The notes below the pieces were generated by a model that did not search any database, was not told the DNA's origin, and saw only the letters and a list, made by a program, of their open reading frames with translations. The position numbers and the translations under genes were made by a program. Below are positions 26,253-36,098 of a stretch of DNA of 64,000 nt, one piece after another. This DNA comes from Flavivirga amylovorans (GTDB lineage: Bacteria; Bacteroidota; Bacteroidia; Flavobacteriales; Flavobacteriaceae): assembly GCF_030540875.1 (NCBI RefSeq), contig NZ_JAUOEM010000008.1, positions 62,001-126,000 of the forward strand, given 5' to 3'. Position 1 is the stretch's first letter. The number at the start of each line of letters is the position of its first letter.

Positions 26253-27329
26253 CTAAATCACATCATCGTTAGCCTTCAACTTCTCAGTGTTTTCAGCTAA
26301 CATCAATTCATCAATTATTTTTTGAATATCACCGTTTACAATATTACTTAAGTCGTAAAGGGTTAAACCTATTCTATGATCAGTTACACGCCCTTGTGGA
26401 TAATTATACGTTCTAATCTTAGCACTTCTATCACCAGATGACACCATGCTACCACGCTTTGCAGCATCTTCTTCTTGTTTCTTTGCCAATTCCAAATCGT
26501 ATAAACGAGAACGTAATACTTTAAAGGCCTTTTCTTTATTTTTATGCTGTGACTTTTGATCCTGACATTGCGCCACTAATCCTGTTGGAATGTGTGTTAA
26601 ACGTACCGCCGAATAGGTAGTATTTACAGACTGACCTCCTGGACCAGATGAACAGAAAAAATCAATACGTACTTCCTTTGGATTGATTTCCACATCGAAC
26701 TCTTCTGCTTCGGGGAATACCATAACGGTAGCGGCACTAGTATGCACTCGTCCCTGAGTTTCGGTTTGCGGCACACGCTGTACACGGTGTACACCTGCCT
26801 CAAATTTTAAAGTTCCATAAACATCGTCCCCACTTACTTCAAACTGAATTTCTTTAAAGCCGCCATTAGTACCTTCACTAAAATCTACAGTATCTACACG
26901 CCATCCTCTTCCTTCGCAGTATTTAGTATACATTCTAAATAAATCGCCAGCAAAAATACTCGCCTCATCTCCCCCAGTACCAGCACGTAACTCAACTACG
27001 GCATTTTTAGCATCTTCCGGGTCTTTAGGTATTAAAAGGACTTTAATTTCTTCTTCCAACTTAGGAATTCCTTCTTTTGCTTCATCATACTGCATTTTGG
27101 CCATTTCTACCATTTCAGCATCACTTCCATCGGCAATTATCGATTCAGCTTCCTTTAAATTATCCGTAAGTTCTATATATAGTTCTCGCTTATCCATAAG
27201 AATTCGCAAGTCTTTATATTCTCTATTAAGTTCTACATAACGTTTTTGATCTGTAATTATATCTGGTTGAATAATTAAATCACTAACCTCATCAAAACGC
27301 TGTTTTACTATTTGTAATTTCTCTAACAT
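26253..27329 (-). CDS. prfA: peptide chain release factor 1
   Basis: RF1 recognises UAA and UAG stop codons in the ribosomal A site and triggers peptide release. The 358-residue length is standard. The GGQ loop that enters the peptidyl-transferase centre is seen as [16 protein letters not shown], and the codon-recognition region is [20 protein letters not shown]. The N-terminal domain is helical ([19 protein letters not shown]). It starts 120 bases from the divergent small membrane gene at 27450. pyrF follows on the same strand. The cognate glutamine methyltransferase PrmC is not in the window. Confidence 0.97.
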   Translation of the reverse strand: MLEKLQIVKQRFDEVSDLIIQPDIITDQKRYVELNREYKDLRILMDKRELYIELTDNLKEAESIIADGSDAEMVEMAKMQYDEAKEGIPKLEEEIKVLLIPKDPEDAKNAVVELRAGTGGDEASIFAGDLFRMYTKYCEGRGWRVDTVDFSEGTNGGFKEIQFEVSGDDVYGTLKFEAGVHRVQRVPQTETQGRVHTSAATVMVFPEAEEFDVEINPKEVRIDFFCSSGPGGQSVNTTYSAVRLTHIPTGLVAQCQDQKSQHKNKEKAFKVLRSRLYDLELAKKQEEDAAKRGSMVSSGDRSAKIRTYNYPQGRVTDHRIGLTLYDLSNIVNGDIQKIIDELMLAENTEKLKANDDVI

Positions 27330-27449
27330 CTACCTTTTTAATTGGGAATCAAAAATACGATAATTTATGAATTTTAAGCACCAATATACCTGCCTATTAA
27401 TCATTAGACTAGAATAATATTCAACTTCTACCGTTTCTAATCATATATT

Positions 27450-27737
27450 ATGAATCAATTATTTTCCATATTCATTTTTTACAGGCCTTTTATTTTTTGG
27501 TCGTTTGGCTTAAATATCATTTTTTCATTTTTGAAATATGATATCCTTCCCATTCTTATTGCAAAACTATTTTTAGTCATTTTTTTATGGTTTTTTATCA
27601 ATGAAACCCATGCCAAACGAAAACTAATATTTTACAAAAACTTAGGGATCTCTCCTTTCAAATTATTTGCTCTATTGTATGTTATTGATGTGTTTTTAAG
27701 TATTCCATTTCTTTTACTTCTTAAAGAGTTTGTATGA
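27450..27737 (+). CDS. small membrane protein coupled to an ABC ATPase
   Basis: This 95-residue, very hydrophobic protein has about three transmembrane helices (roughly 15-32, 33-52 and 70-92) with a basic central loop, HAKRKLIFYKNLG. Its stop codon overlaps the start of the ABC ATPase gene by 4 bases (ATGA), so translation is coupled and it is the obvious membrane partner. It is much smaller than the usual six-helix permease, so several copies or an unlinked permease may be needed. The loop resembles the cytoplasmic coupling segment of ABC-2 type proteins, but I am not sure of the family. Confidence 0.75.
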   Translation: MNQLFSIFIFYRPFIFWSFGLNIIFSFLKYDILPILIAKLFLVIFLWFFINETHAKRKLIFYKNLGISPFKLFALLYVIDVFLSIPFLLLLKEFV

Positions 27738-28396
27738 TTATAGAGATTGATAATGTTGAACTTTATTTCAATAACCAACCTATTTTAAACGGTATTTATC
27801 TAAAAGCTGAAACAGGAAAAATTACGGGCATTTTAGGAAGTAATGGCTGTGGAAAGAGTTGTCTTTTAAATATTGCTTTTGGTAATCTAAAAGCCAAATA
27901 TAGTTTGATAAGAATTAATAACACCCCTATTTTAAAACGACTATATCTAACAAAATTAGTTAGTTATTTGCCCCAGCATCATTTTATTCCTAATAAAATG
28001 ATGATTAAGACTGCTTTTAAACTTTTTAAGGTAGACTGGGATGTTTTTGTTAATATATTTGAAACTCTAACCCCTTATAAAAACTTTTATTTCAAAAAAT
28101 TATCTGGAGGAGAACGTAGGATTATAGAAATTTATCTTACTTTAAAATGTCCAAGAAAAATAGTGTTTTTAGACGAGCCTTTCTCTCATGTAGCTCCTTT
28201 ATATATTGAAAAAATAAAAGCTCTTATTGAAGAAGAAAAGCAGAAAAAAGCTATCGTCATCACAGATCATATGTACGAACACATTATATCTATTTCTGAT
28301 GCTATATATCTTTTAAAAAATGGTTGTACAAAACTAATTGACAACGTAAAAGAATTGGAAAATTATAAATATTTAAGTATGAATTCTTTGGATTGA
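27734..28396 (+). CDS. ABC transporter ATP-binding protein
   Basis: This 220-residue nucleotide-binding subunit has all motifs in order: Walker A GSNGCGKSC near residue 35, Q-loop SYLPQHHF near 78, signature LSGGERR near 132, Walker B KIVFLDEPFSH near 152 and H-loop VITDHMYEH near 177. The D-loop is PFSHVAP, a mild deviation from SALD. It is translationally coupled to the 95-residue membrane protein upstream (4-base overlap), with no substrate-binding protein nearby, which suggests an exporter or a membrane-remodelling system. The transported substrate is unknown. A REP-type palindrome follows. Confidence 0.92.
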   Translation: MIIEIDNVELYFNNQPILNGIYLKAETGKITGILGSNGCGKSCLLNIAFGNLKAKYSLIRINNTPILKRLYLTKLVSYLPQHHFIPNKMMIKTAFKLFKVDWDVFVNIFETLTPYKNFYFKKLSGGERRIIEIYLTLKCPRKIVFLDEPFSHVAPLYIEKIKALIEEEKQKKAIVITDHMYEHIISISDAIYLLKNGCTKLIDNVKELENYKYLSMNSLD

Positions 28397-28428
28397 ATAA
28401 AAAATGACTGCATAAAAACAATATTTGG

Positions 28429-28502
28429 GTGTCAGTTCGAGCGCAGTCGAGAATTAAAGTTCCTCACTAAATATGAAGGTTTCGACTACGCTCCAGACAT
28501 CC
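28429..28502. repeat. inverted REP pair between convergent genes
   Basis: GTTCGAGCGCAGTCGAGAA on the left pairs with TTTCGACTACGCTCCAGAC on the right, about 25 bases apart. It lies between the ABC ATPase gene and nrdJ, which converge, and could act as a bidirectional terminator. It belongs to the same unit family as the repeats at 1653 and 17141. Confidence 0.8.
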
Positions 28503-28554
28503 AATTTTTATTTACCTTTTAAACAATCTTCTTTACTTATTATTAAATAAGATA

Positions 28555-31110
28555 TTACCCGCACTTAGAAGATCCACAATCTTTGCAAGTTAGACAGCCT
28601 TCTTGGTAGATTAAATTTCCTGATTTACAAGAATCACACGTCTGTCCTTTAACTTCTGTTCCATCAGCTACATAACGTTTCAATGCACGACCTACACCAT
28701 TTTTCCAGGTATTAATAGATTCTGTATCTAATTGCAAACTATTAATTAAATCAACAATTTTATCAATTGGCATACCATGGCGAAGTGTACTGGAAATAAG
28801 TTTCGCATAGTTCCAAAATTCTGGATTAAACTTATGAGATAAGCCTTCTATAGTCGTTTTGTACCCTCTTTTATTTTCATATTGAAAATCGTAACGAGAC
28901 GTACCATTTTCATTTCTGTTCTTTATTATCAATCCATTGTTTACCCAACGAGGAATTAAAATACCGTCTTCATCATCTGTTAAACCTGTAAAAATCTCAT
29001 AAGGTTTCTCGTCTATCAACCCAATAAAAGCAATCCATTTTTCTTTATTATTCTGAAAACGAACAACATCTGCTTCTAATATTTGAGGACGTTTAATTGG
29101 AAATGCTGTTAATAAATCTTTAGATTTTTCTTCTTTCTTATCATCATTAGAAATTAATACACCAGATCTAGAGCCATCTCTATAAACGGTGACTCCCTTG
29201 CATCCTACTTCCCATGCTTTTAAGTATAATTCTCCAACCAAATCTTCAGAAACATCATTAGGCAAGTTAATGGTTACACTTATGGAATGGTCTACCCATT
29301 TTTGAATAGCGCCCTGCATACTCACTTTGCTTAACCAATCCACATCATTTGAAGTCGCTTTATAATACGGTGACTGTTTTATTAAATCATTTAATTCTTT
29401 CTGAGAGTAATTTTTAGAAGTATTTATATTATTAGCTTCCATCCATTGTTTAAATCTATGGTGAAAAACAACATATTCTTCCCAAGAGTCACCAACTTCA
29501 TCAACAAAATCTACACGTACATCTTTGTCGTTTGGATTTACTTTTCTTCTCCGCTTATAAACGGGTAAAAATACAGGTTCTATTCCAGATGTTGTCTGCG
29601 TCATTAAACTAGTAGTACCGGTTGGAGCTATAGTTAGTAAAGCAATATTCCTCCTACCATATTCTAGCATTTCATAATACAGCTTGCTGTCTGCTTCTTT
29701 TAAACGTTGTATAAACGGATTGTTTTTTTCTCGTTCTGCATCAAAAATATTAAAGGCGCCTCGCTCTTTTGCCAAATGCACCGATGCTCTATAGGCTTCT
29801 ATAGCGATTGTTTTATGCACTTCTAATGAAAAGGCATTACCTGCTTCACTTCCATATTGAATGCCTAATGCAGCTAACATATCTCCTTCTGCTGTAATAC
29901 CAATACCTGTTCTACGTCCTTCTTCTGTTTTTCGTTTTATATTAATCCATAAATTACGTTCGGTAGCCTTTACCTCATCTAGTTCGGGATCTTCATCAAT
30001 TTTCTGTAAAATAGCATCAATTTTTTCTAATTCCAAATCAATGATATCGTCCATGATTCGTTGAGCAGAAACAATATGCTTTTTGAATAAAGAGAAATTA
30101 AACTTAGCATGTTCAGTAAAAGGGTTTTCTACATAAGAAAACAAATTAATAGCCAATAACCTACAAGAGTCATAAGGACATAGAGGGATTTCACCACAGG
30201 GGTTTGTAGATACTGTTTTATATCCTAAATCGGCATAACAATCTGGAATGGATTCACTTATAATGGTATCCCAAAATAAAATTCCCGGCTCAGCAGATTT
30301 CCAGGCATTATGAACAATTTTTTTCCATAAATTGTTCGCTTTTATTGTTTTAGATACTTTAGGTTTTTTACTAAATACAGGATACTTCTGAATATAATCG
30401 CTTCCATTTTTAACAGCTTCCATAAAGTCATTATCCATTCTAACCGATACATTGGCACCTGTTACTTTACCTTGTTCTAATTTTGCATCAATAAAGTCTT
30501 CAGAATCTGGGTGGTTAATAGAAACCGATAGCATTAATGCACCACGTCTACCATCTTGCGCAACTTCTCTGGTAGAATTGGAATAACGTTCCATAAACGG
30601 AACGATACCCGTAGAGGTTAATGCAGAATTTTTAACTGAAGAGCCTTTAGGGCGGATATGAGATAAGTCATGTCCAACACCTCCCCGACGTTTCATAAGC
30701 TGAACTTGTTCTTGGTCAATTTTCATAATACCTCCATATGAATCTGATTCCCCAGAATTACCAATTACAAAACAATTAGAAAGTGATGCTATTTGATATG
30801 GGTTCCCTATACCAGCCATAGGACTTCCTTGTGGTACTATATATTTAAAATCTTTAATTAAACTGAAAATATCATCTGTAGACAATGGGTTCTTATATTT
30901 TTTTTCAACCCTTGCCAATTCTTTAGCAATTCGCAAATGCATATCATTTGGAGTTAGCTCGTAAATATGTCCTTGAGAATCTTTAAGGGCATATTTATTT
31001 AACCATACGCGAGCAGCTAAATCATCATTATTAAAATACTTTAATGCTTTATTAAAGGCCTGGTCTTGTGTGTAAGTTTTTGGTGGAGTTTTTGTGACAT
31101 TGTCATTCAT
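28555..31110 (-). CDS. nrdJ: adenosylcobalamin-dependent ribonucleotide reductase (class II)
   Basis: This enzyme makes deoxyribonucleotides with a radical generated from coenzyme B12 and needs no oxygen. The 851-residue protein shows GGVGHDLSHIRPKGS, the active-site stretch STNPCGEIPLCPYDSCRLLA with catalytic Cys, and the substrate-phosphate motif LLTIAPTGTTSLMTQTTSGI. The C-terminal end carries a Cys-rich zinc ribbon, CDSCKSGNLIYQEGCLTC followed by KDCGSSKCG, which re-reduces the active site. It lies alone. I see no cobalamin riboswitch in its 184-bp upstream region. With icmF it indicates a B12-using metabolism. Confidence 0.96.
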   Translation of the reverse strand: MNDNVTKTPPKTYTQDQAFNKALKYFNNDDLAARVWLNKYALKDSQGHIYELTPNDMHLRIAKELARVEKKYKNPLSTDDIFSLIKDFKYIVPQGSPMAGIGNPYQIASLSNCFVIGNSGESDSYGGIMKIDQEQVQLMKRRGGVGHDLSHIRPKGSSVKNSALTSTGIVPFMERYSNSTREVAQDGRRGALMLSVSINHPDSEDFIDAKLEQGKVTGANVSVRMDNDFMEAVKNGSDYIQKYPVFSKKPKVSKTIKANNLWKKIVHNAWKSAEPGILFWDTIISESIPDCYADLGYKTVSTNPCGEIPLCPYDSCRLLAINLFSYVENPFTEHAKFNFSLFKKHIVSAQRIMDDIIDLELEKIDAILQKIDEDPELDEVKATERNLWINIKRKTEEGRRTGIGITAEGDMLAALGIQYGSEAGNAFSLEVHKTIAIEAYRASVHLAKERGAFNIFDAEREKNNPFIQRLKEADSKLYYEMLEYGRRNIALLTIAPTGTTSLMTQTTSGIEPVFLPVYKRRRKVNPNDKDVRVDFVDEVGDSWEEYVVFHHRFKQWMEANNINTSKNYSQKELNDLIKQSPYYKATSNDVDWLSKVSMQGAIQKWVDHSISVTINLPNDVSEDLVGELYLKAWEVGCKGVTVYRDGSRSGVLISNDDKKEEKSKDLLTAFPIKRPQILEADVVRFQNNKEKWIAFIGLIDEKPYEIFTGLTDDEDGILIPRWVNNGLIIKNRNENGTSRYDFQYENKRGYKTTIEGLSHKFNPEFWNYAKLISSTLRHGMPIDKIVDLINSLQLDTESINTWKNGVGRALKRYVADGTEVKGQTCDSCKSGNLIYQEGCLTCKDCGSSKCG

Positions 31111-31294
31111 TAGTAAGTTGTATTTTGGATTATTTAATTAGAGTATAAATAAACTAAAAGCGTACAACTTAAAATATGATAAAAATCATAAAGCCAACAA
31201 ACAATAATAAACAAACTACTATTTATCAGTGTTTTAATTTTTTATTAACATTAAAAAGTTAACAAATTTTTGAAATTAAAAGAAGGTATATTAT

Positions 31295-32254
31295 TTAAAA
31301 ATCAACGGCAAATCCAACGCCTAAAATTTGTTTCCACTGTATCTTTGCACCAGCTTCATCAAACTCTCCTTCAATCTCTGAAGGCTCTTTCGTTTTTACA
31401 TCGTCGTCATATTTTAAATGAGAACCGAGCGTGGCTCTTATAAAATTATTTACTTTAAAATTAAAATCGATTCGCCAATCTAAATCTACATTTCCAAAAT
31501 TATTTATGTAATCGGAATATAAACTCACAACATGCTTCATGTTTATATTATTTGCGACTTCCATCTCATAACTATTAGTCACTAAAATACCTACCTCTTC
31601 CCGTAAACGTTCCCCAGGAGTGATCACATTACCATCTGCATCTAACACCGCAGGAGTAACTCCAAAAGATCCTGCATTAGCCAAATCTTCATCAAGTACA
31701 AAAGTCGCTTTTAAAGTTATTGGGGAAAAATAAAATGACAATTCTTCAATCTCTTTTCCGTATTCCATACCACCACCAAAGAACAAATATCCTGGTGCCA
31801 TTAATCTGGAAATCGGGACTTCTTTATTTGGGTATTTATACCCATTGGTAAGCTGTGTTTTAAAATTAAGCCTTGCCGAATAAAACCAGTTTGATGAATT
31901 ATTAGACTTATAACCAATGTTTGAGGTAATTTCGAACAAATCGTCAGTTTTTCTCAATTCTCTAGACTCTTGCTTATTTACTCCATAACGTATTGATAAG
32001 TCATTTCTCCATGAAAAATAAGTATCTCTATAATTTGCTGAAGAATTAAGTCCTATAAGACCTGATATTGAATTACTACCACCTGCATTCCAATTGGTAA
32101 ATGAAACCTGACTTAAATCTATTGTGGCTTTATTTTTTTGAATCCACTCTGGTCTATCTTCTTTTTTCTTCTTTTTTTCTAAAAAAAGGGAATCTGGCTG
32201 CGCAGAGATTAATTGAAAAAAGAAACAAAAAGAGAGTAAGAGGGTGGTTTTCAT
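31295..32254 (-). CDS. DUF3078 family outer-membrane beta-barrel-like protein
   Basis: This 319-residue protein has a Sec signal peptide (MKTTLLLSFCFFFQLISAQP). After a Lys/Glu-rich linker the mature part begins ATIDLSQVSFTNWNAGGSNS, the hallmark of DUF3078, and continues with alternating amphipathic strands such as FSWRNDLSIRYGVNK, WFYSARLNFKTQLTNGY and LDWRIDFNFKVNNFIRATLG. The last residue is Phe, as expected for a BAM-inserted beta-barrel, so it is probably an outer-membrane protein. The function is unknown. It stands 70 bp downstream of purM, probably with its own promoter. Confidence 0.88.
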   Translation of the reverse strand: MKTTLLLSFCFFFQLISAQPDSLFLEKKKKKEDRPEWIQKNKATIDLSQVSFTNWNAGGSNSISGLIGLNSSANYRDTYFSWRNDLSIRYGVNKQESRELRKTDDLFEITSNIGYKSNNSSNWFYSARLNFKTQLTNGYKYPNKEVPISRLMAPGYLFFGGGMEYGKEIEELSFYFSPITLKATFVLDEDLANAGSFGVTPAVLDADGNVITPGERLREEVGILVTNSYEMEVANNINMKHVVSLYSDYINNFGNVDLDWRIDFNFKVNNFIRATLGSHLKYDDDVKTKEPSEIEGEFDEAGAKIQWKQILGVGFAVDF

Positions 32255-32323
32255 GGTTTAACTTAATTAATTATACAAATTAAAAGCTACCTATCAATAA
32301 TCATTCCGTTTTTAACAAAAAAA

Positions 32324-33502
32324 CTAATAATTAAATTCTCCAAATTCAGATTTTATTGTAAGTCTTTTCGTTTTAGAAGCTTTAACGCGGCCAATTATTT
32401 TAGCGTCAACGTTAAAAGATTTTGATATAGCGATAATATTTTCAGCAATTTCCGGAGACACATATAACTCCATTCTGTGTCCACAATTAAATACTTGGTA
32501 CATTTCTTTCCAATCTGTTTTAGATTGTTTTTGAATGAGTTTAAATAGCGGTGGAATTGGAAACATATTATCTTTTATGATATGAAACTCGTCAACAAAA
32601 TGAAGGATTTTTGTTTGAGCTCCTCCACTACAATGAACCATTCCATGTATTGTTTCGCTGTTAAACTCTGATACTATTTTTTTAATAATCGGCGCGTATG
32701 TTCTTGTTGGAGACAATACTAATTTACCAGCATCTATAGGAGCATCTTCAACATGATCTGTTAATTTAACTCCTCCCGAATATACTAGTTCTTCAGGCAC
32801 TGATGCATCAAAACTTTCTGGATATTTTTCAGCAAGATACTTACTAAAAACATCATGCCGGGCAGACGTTAATCCATTACTTCCCATCCCACCATTATAT
32901 GATTTCTCGTAAGTTGCTTGACCGAAAGATTCTAAACCGACAATAACATCACCCGCTTTAATATTCGCATTATCAATAACTTCGTCTCGCTTCATTCTTG
33001 CTGTTACTGTAGAATCTACAATAATCGTTCTAACCAAATCACCTACATCTGCTGTTTCACCACCTGTAGAATGAATCGTTACTCCAAAGGATTTTAAATC
33101 TTCAAGTAATTCTTCGGTACCATTAATAATTGCAGAAAGCACCTCTCCTGGAATTAAATTCTTATTTCTTCCAATAGTTGAAGACAGCATTATATTATCT
33201 GTTGCTCCCACACATAACAAATCATCAATATTCATTATTAGAGCATCTTGTGCAATTCCTTTCCAAACTGAAATATCTCCAGTTTCTTTCCAATACATAT
33301 AAGCCAAGGATGATTTTGTTCCTGCCCCATCTGCATGCATAATCAAACAATAATCATCATCGTTTGTTAAATAATCTGGTACAATTTTACAGAATGCCTT
33401 TGGAAACAATCCTTTATCTATATTTTTTATAGCATTATGTACATCTTCTTTTGATGCAGAAACCCCACGCTGTGCGTATCGTTTAGAAACTTCTTGACTC
33501 AT
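32324..33502 (-). CDS. purM: phosphoribosylformylglycinamidine cyclo-ligase
   Basis: PurM (AIR synthetase) closes the imidazole ring in step five of purine synthesis using ATP. The 392-residue length is longer than the 345 residues of enteric PurM but usual for Bacteroidota. Motifs seen include MHADGAGTKSSLAYM near the ATP/FGAM site, IMNIDDLLCVGATDN, and the nucleotide loop STGGETADVGDLVRTI. The C-terminal AIRS_C part contains GMVHCSGGAQTKILHF and MYQVFNCGHRMELY. The gene stands alone rather than in a pur operon. Confidence 0.96.
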   Translation of the reverse strand: MSQEVSKRYAQRGVSASKEDVHNAIKNIDKGLFPKAFCKIVPDYLTNDDDYCLIMHADGAGTKSSLAYMYWKETGDISVWKGIAQDALIMNIDDLLCVGATDNIMLSSTIGRNKNLIPGEVLSAIINGTEELLEDLKSFGVTIHSTGGETADVGDLVRTIIVDSTVTARMKRDEVIDNANIKAGDVIVGLESFGQATYEKSYNGGMGSNGLTSARHDVFSKYLAEKYPESFDASVPEELVYSGGVKLTDHVEDAPIDAGKLVLSPTRTYAPIIKKIVSEFNSETIHGMVHCSGGAQTKILHFVDEFHIIKDNMFPIPPLFKLIQKQSKTDWKEMYQVFNCGHRMELYVSPEIAENIIAISKSFNVDAKIIGRVKASKTKRLTIKSEFGEFNY

Positions 33503-33636
33503 AATATTTTATTGTGGTGCAAAAGTAAAGGAATATTTTAAAATTAACCATCCTTAACATAAGTATATGGTACTTTTAATTCAATTTGTTTTTTAATGAA
33601 ATATTCTTATTTTTTATTAGTCTATTCAATAGTCTC

Positions 33637-35823
33637 CTACCTTGTAAATAATAATTCTCTATATTTTGTTAATGGCCAAATCTCATCATCTACTAATAAT
33701 TCTAACTTATCACAATGATAACGAACATCGTCAAATAAAGGCTTTACTTGATTGCAATATGCTAATGCCTTCTTTTCAATATCTTCGAATGCGTTAGCTT
33801 TTTTGCGTTCATTTATCATCTTCGTAACATTTACATTAATGCCTTCTATATGACTGGAAATCTCTTCAATTAAATTAATCTGTTCTTTGGAAACAGAATT
33901 AAATTTCTTATCAAATATCTCTTTTAAACCCCTAACATTTTCAATTAAAATATTCTGGTATTTAACAGCCGTTGGCACAATATGGTTACGTGCAATATCT
34001 CCCAATACGCGACTTTCAATTTGAATATGCATAATATAAGCTTCAACTTCTATTTCGTAACGAGCTTCGGTTTCAATTCTACTCATAACATTCATTTCTT
34101 CAAATAATGCAATGGTTTGTTTTGAAACTTTAGCTTTCAAAGCTTCAGGAGTTGTTTTATTATTACTTAAACCTCTTTTCTTAGCTTCTTCTTCCCATGC
34201 TTTTCCATAACCATTGCCTTCAAACAAAATACTTTTAGTAGATTTAATATATTCTCTCAATACATTAAAAATAGCTTCGTCTTTCTTTAAGTCTTTCTTA
34301 TCAATTAACTTATCGACTTCAATTTTAAAGTCTTTTAATTGTTTAGCGACTATGGTATTTAAAATAGTCATCGGGTTACCGCAATTTGCTGTAGATCCTA
34401 CCGCTCTAAACTCAAATTTATTTCCGGTAAACGCAAATGGAGACGTACGGTTTCTATCTGTATTATCAAGTAAAACATCTGGGATTTTACCAACAACATT
34501 GAGTTTAAGTTCTGTTTTTTCCTGAGGTGATAATTTTCCTTTAGTCACCCCTTCCAACTCTTCTAAAACTTTGGTTAATTGTTCTCCTATAAATACTGAA
34601 ATGATAGCTGGCGGTGCCTCATTAGCTCCTAATCTGTGATCATTACTAGCTGATGCAATTGCTGCTCTTAAAAGTGCTTCGTGTTCATGAACCGCCTTAA
34701 TGGTATTAATAAAGAATGTTAGAAACTGAAGGTTACTCATAGGTGTTTTTCCTGGACCTAATAAATTAACACCAGTATCTGTAGACAACGACCAATTGTT
34801 GTGTTTTCCAGAGCCATTAATGCCTTCAAACGGTTTTTCATGTAACAATACTTTAAAATTATGGCGTGCTGCTACACGTCCCATGATATCCATTAGAAGT
34901 GAATTATGATCTACTGCCAAATTAGCTTCTTCATAAATTGGTGCCAGTTCAAACTGATTGGGCGCAACTTCATTATGCCTTGTTTTTACAGGAATTCCTA
35001 AAAGCATACATTCTGTTTCTAATTCACGCATAAAATTCAATGCCCTATTAGGAATAGAACCAAAATAATGATCATCTAGTTGTTGGCCTTTTGCAGGAGA
35101 GTGTCCTAATAAGGTTCTACCTGTTAAGGAAATATCTGGACGGCTTGCTGCCAACATTTTATCTATTAAAAAATATTCTTGCTCCCACCCTAAAGAGGAT
35201 GATACTTTCTTTACGTTTTTATCAAAATATTTACATATAGCCGTTGCTGCATCATCTACTGCATGTAAAGCTCTTAATAAAGGGGTTTTATAGTCTAAGG
35301 CCTCACCCGTGTAAGCTACAAATATGGTTGGAATACATAAGGTTGTACCGTATATAAACGCTGGTGATGTTGGATCCCAAGCGGTATACCCTCTGGCTTC
35401 AAATGTATTCCTAATGCCTCCACTTGGAAAGCTAGAAGCATCTGGTTCTTGTTGCACTAACTGGCTACCTCCAAATTTTTCAATAGCCATACCATCCCCT
35501 ATAGTTTCAAAAAAGGCATCATGTTTTTCTGCTGTAGACCCCGTTAATGGCTGAAACCAGTGCGTATAGTGCGTAACTCCTTTTGATAACGCCCAATCCT
35601 TCATTGAAGAGGCTACTTGATCTGCGATACTCCTATCTATTTTTTTACCATATTGAATCGCATTCGTAACACCTTTAAAAGCGTCTTTTGTTAAATATTG
35701 ACGCATGGTATTCTCGTTAAACACATTCTTTCCAAATAGGTCTGATCTGCGTTCTTTCTCTTCTACTCTAACAGGTTTATATGCAAGGGACTCTTTGATA
35801 GCATGAAATCTTAATGTTGGCAT
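33637..35823 (-). CDS. glnN: glutamine synthetase type III
   Basis: GSIII forms glutamine from glutamate, ammonia and ATP and is the main ammonia-assimilating enzyme of many Bacteroidota. The 728-residue size separates it clearly from the types I and II. Visible are the GSIII opening FGKNVFNENTMRQYLTKDAF, the metal/ATP site SSLGWEQEYFLIDK, VKTRHNEVAPNQFELAPIYE and the GINGSGKHNNWSLST block that holds the catalytic His and Asn. The gene diverges from a type II-like glutamine synthetase gene across 275 bp of extremely AT-rich DNA that must contain both promoters. No PII or amt gene is in the window. Confidence 0.96.
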   Translation of the reverse strand: MPTLRFHAIKESLAYKPVRVEEKERRSDLFGKNVFNENTMRQYLTKDAFKGVTNAIQYGKKIDRSIADQVASSMKDWALSKGVTHYTHWFQPLTGSTAEKHDAFFETIGDGMAIEKFGGSQLVQQEPDASSFPSGGIRNTFEARGYTAWDPTSPAFIYGTTLCIPTIFVAYTGEALDYKTPLLRALHAVDDAATAICKYFDKNVKKVSSSLGWEQEYFLIDKMLAASRPDISLTGRTLLGHSPAKGQQLDDHYFGSIPNRALNFMRELETECMLLGIPVKTRHNEVAPNQFELAPIYEEANLAVDHNSLLMDIMGRVAARHNFKVLLHEKPFEGINGSGKHNNWSLSTDTGVNLLGPGKTPMSNLQFLTFFINTIKAVHEHEALLRAAIASASNDHRLGANEAPPAIISVFIGEQLTKVLEELEGVTKGKLSPQEKTELKLNVVGKIPDVLLDNTDRNRTSPFAFTGNKFEFRAVGSTANCGNPMTILNTIVAKQLKDFKIEVDKLIDKKDLKKDEAIFNVLREYIKSTKSILFEGNGYGKAWEEEAKKRGLSNNKTTPEALKAKVSKQTIALFEEMNVMSRIETEARYEIEVEAYIMHIQIESRVLGDIARNHIVPTAVKYQNILIENVRGLKEIFDKKFNSVSKEQINLIEEISSHIEGINVNVTKMINERKKANAFEDIEKKALAYCNQVKPLFDDVRYHCDKLELLVDDEIWPLTKYRELLFTR

Positions 35824-36053
35824 TTTCAGAAAATTTACTAAGTTTGATAATGACTATATTTTTATGCAAAAATAAGTAGCAAAAACAATAAAAACATAAA
35901 AACACAAAAGTTTATTGTTGACATTTTTACAATTTTCATATAAAATAATATTCTTTTTTTAAAATAAACCTTAAAATAATGGGGTATAAATAAAAATAAC
36001 CAATACTTATATTAAAATACCCCCTATAAATTTAAAGTATTTATATAATAATT

Positions 36054-36061
36054 TATATTTG
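36054..36061 (+). promoter_or_regulatory. TAnnTTTG element for glnA
   Basis: TATATTTG lies 37 bases before the ATG at 36099 in the divergent glutamine synthetase intergenic region. Confidence 0.45.
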
Positions 36062-36098
36062 TGGATATTATTAAAATTTCACTCATAAAATATTCATT

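Noticed and set aside
31111-31294. Cobalamin riboswitch before nrdJ
   Set aside because: No B12-box-like sequence is visible and the 184-bp region is too AT-rich for the usual structure.
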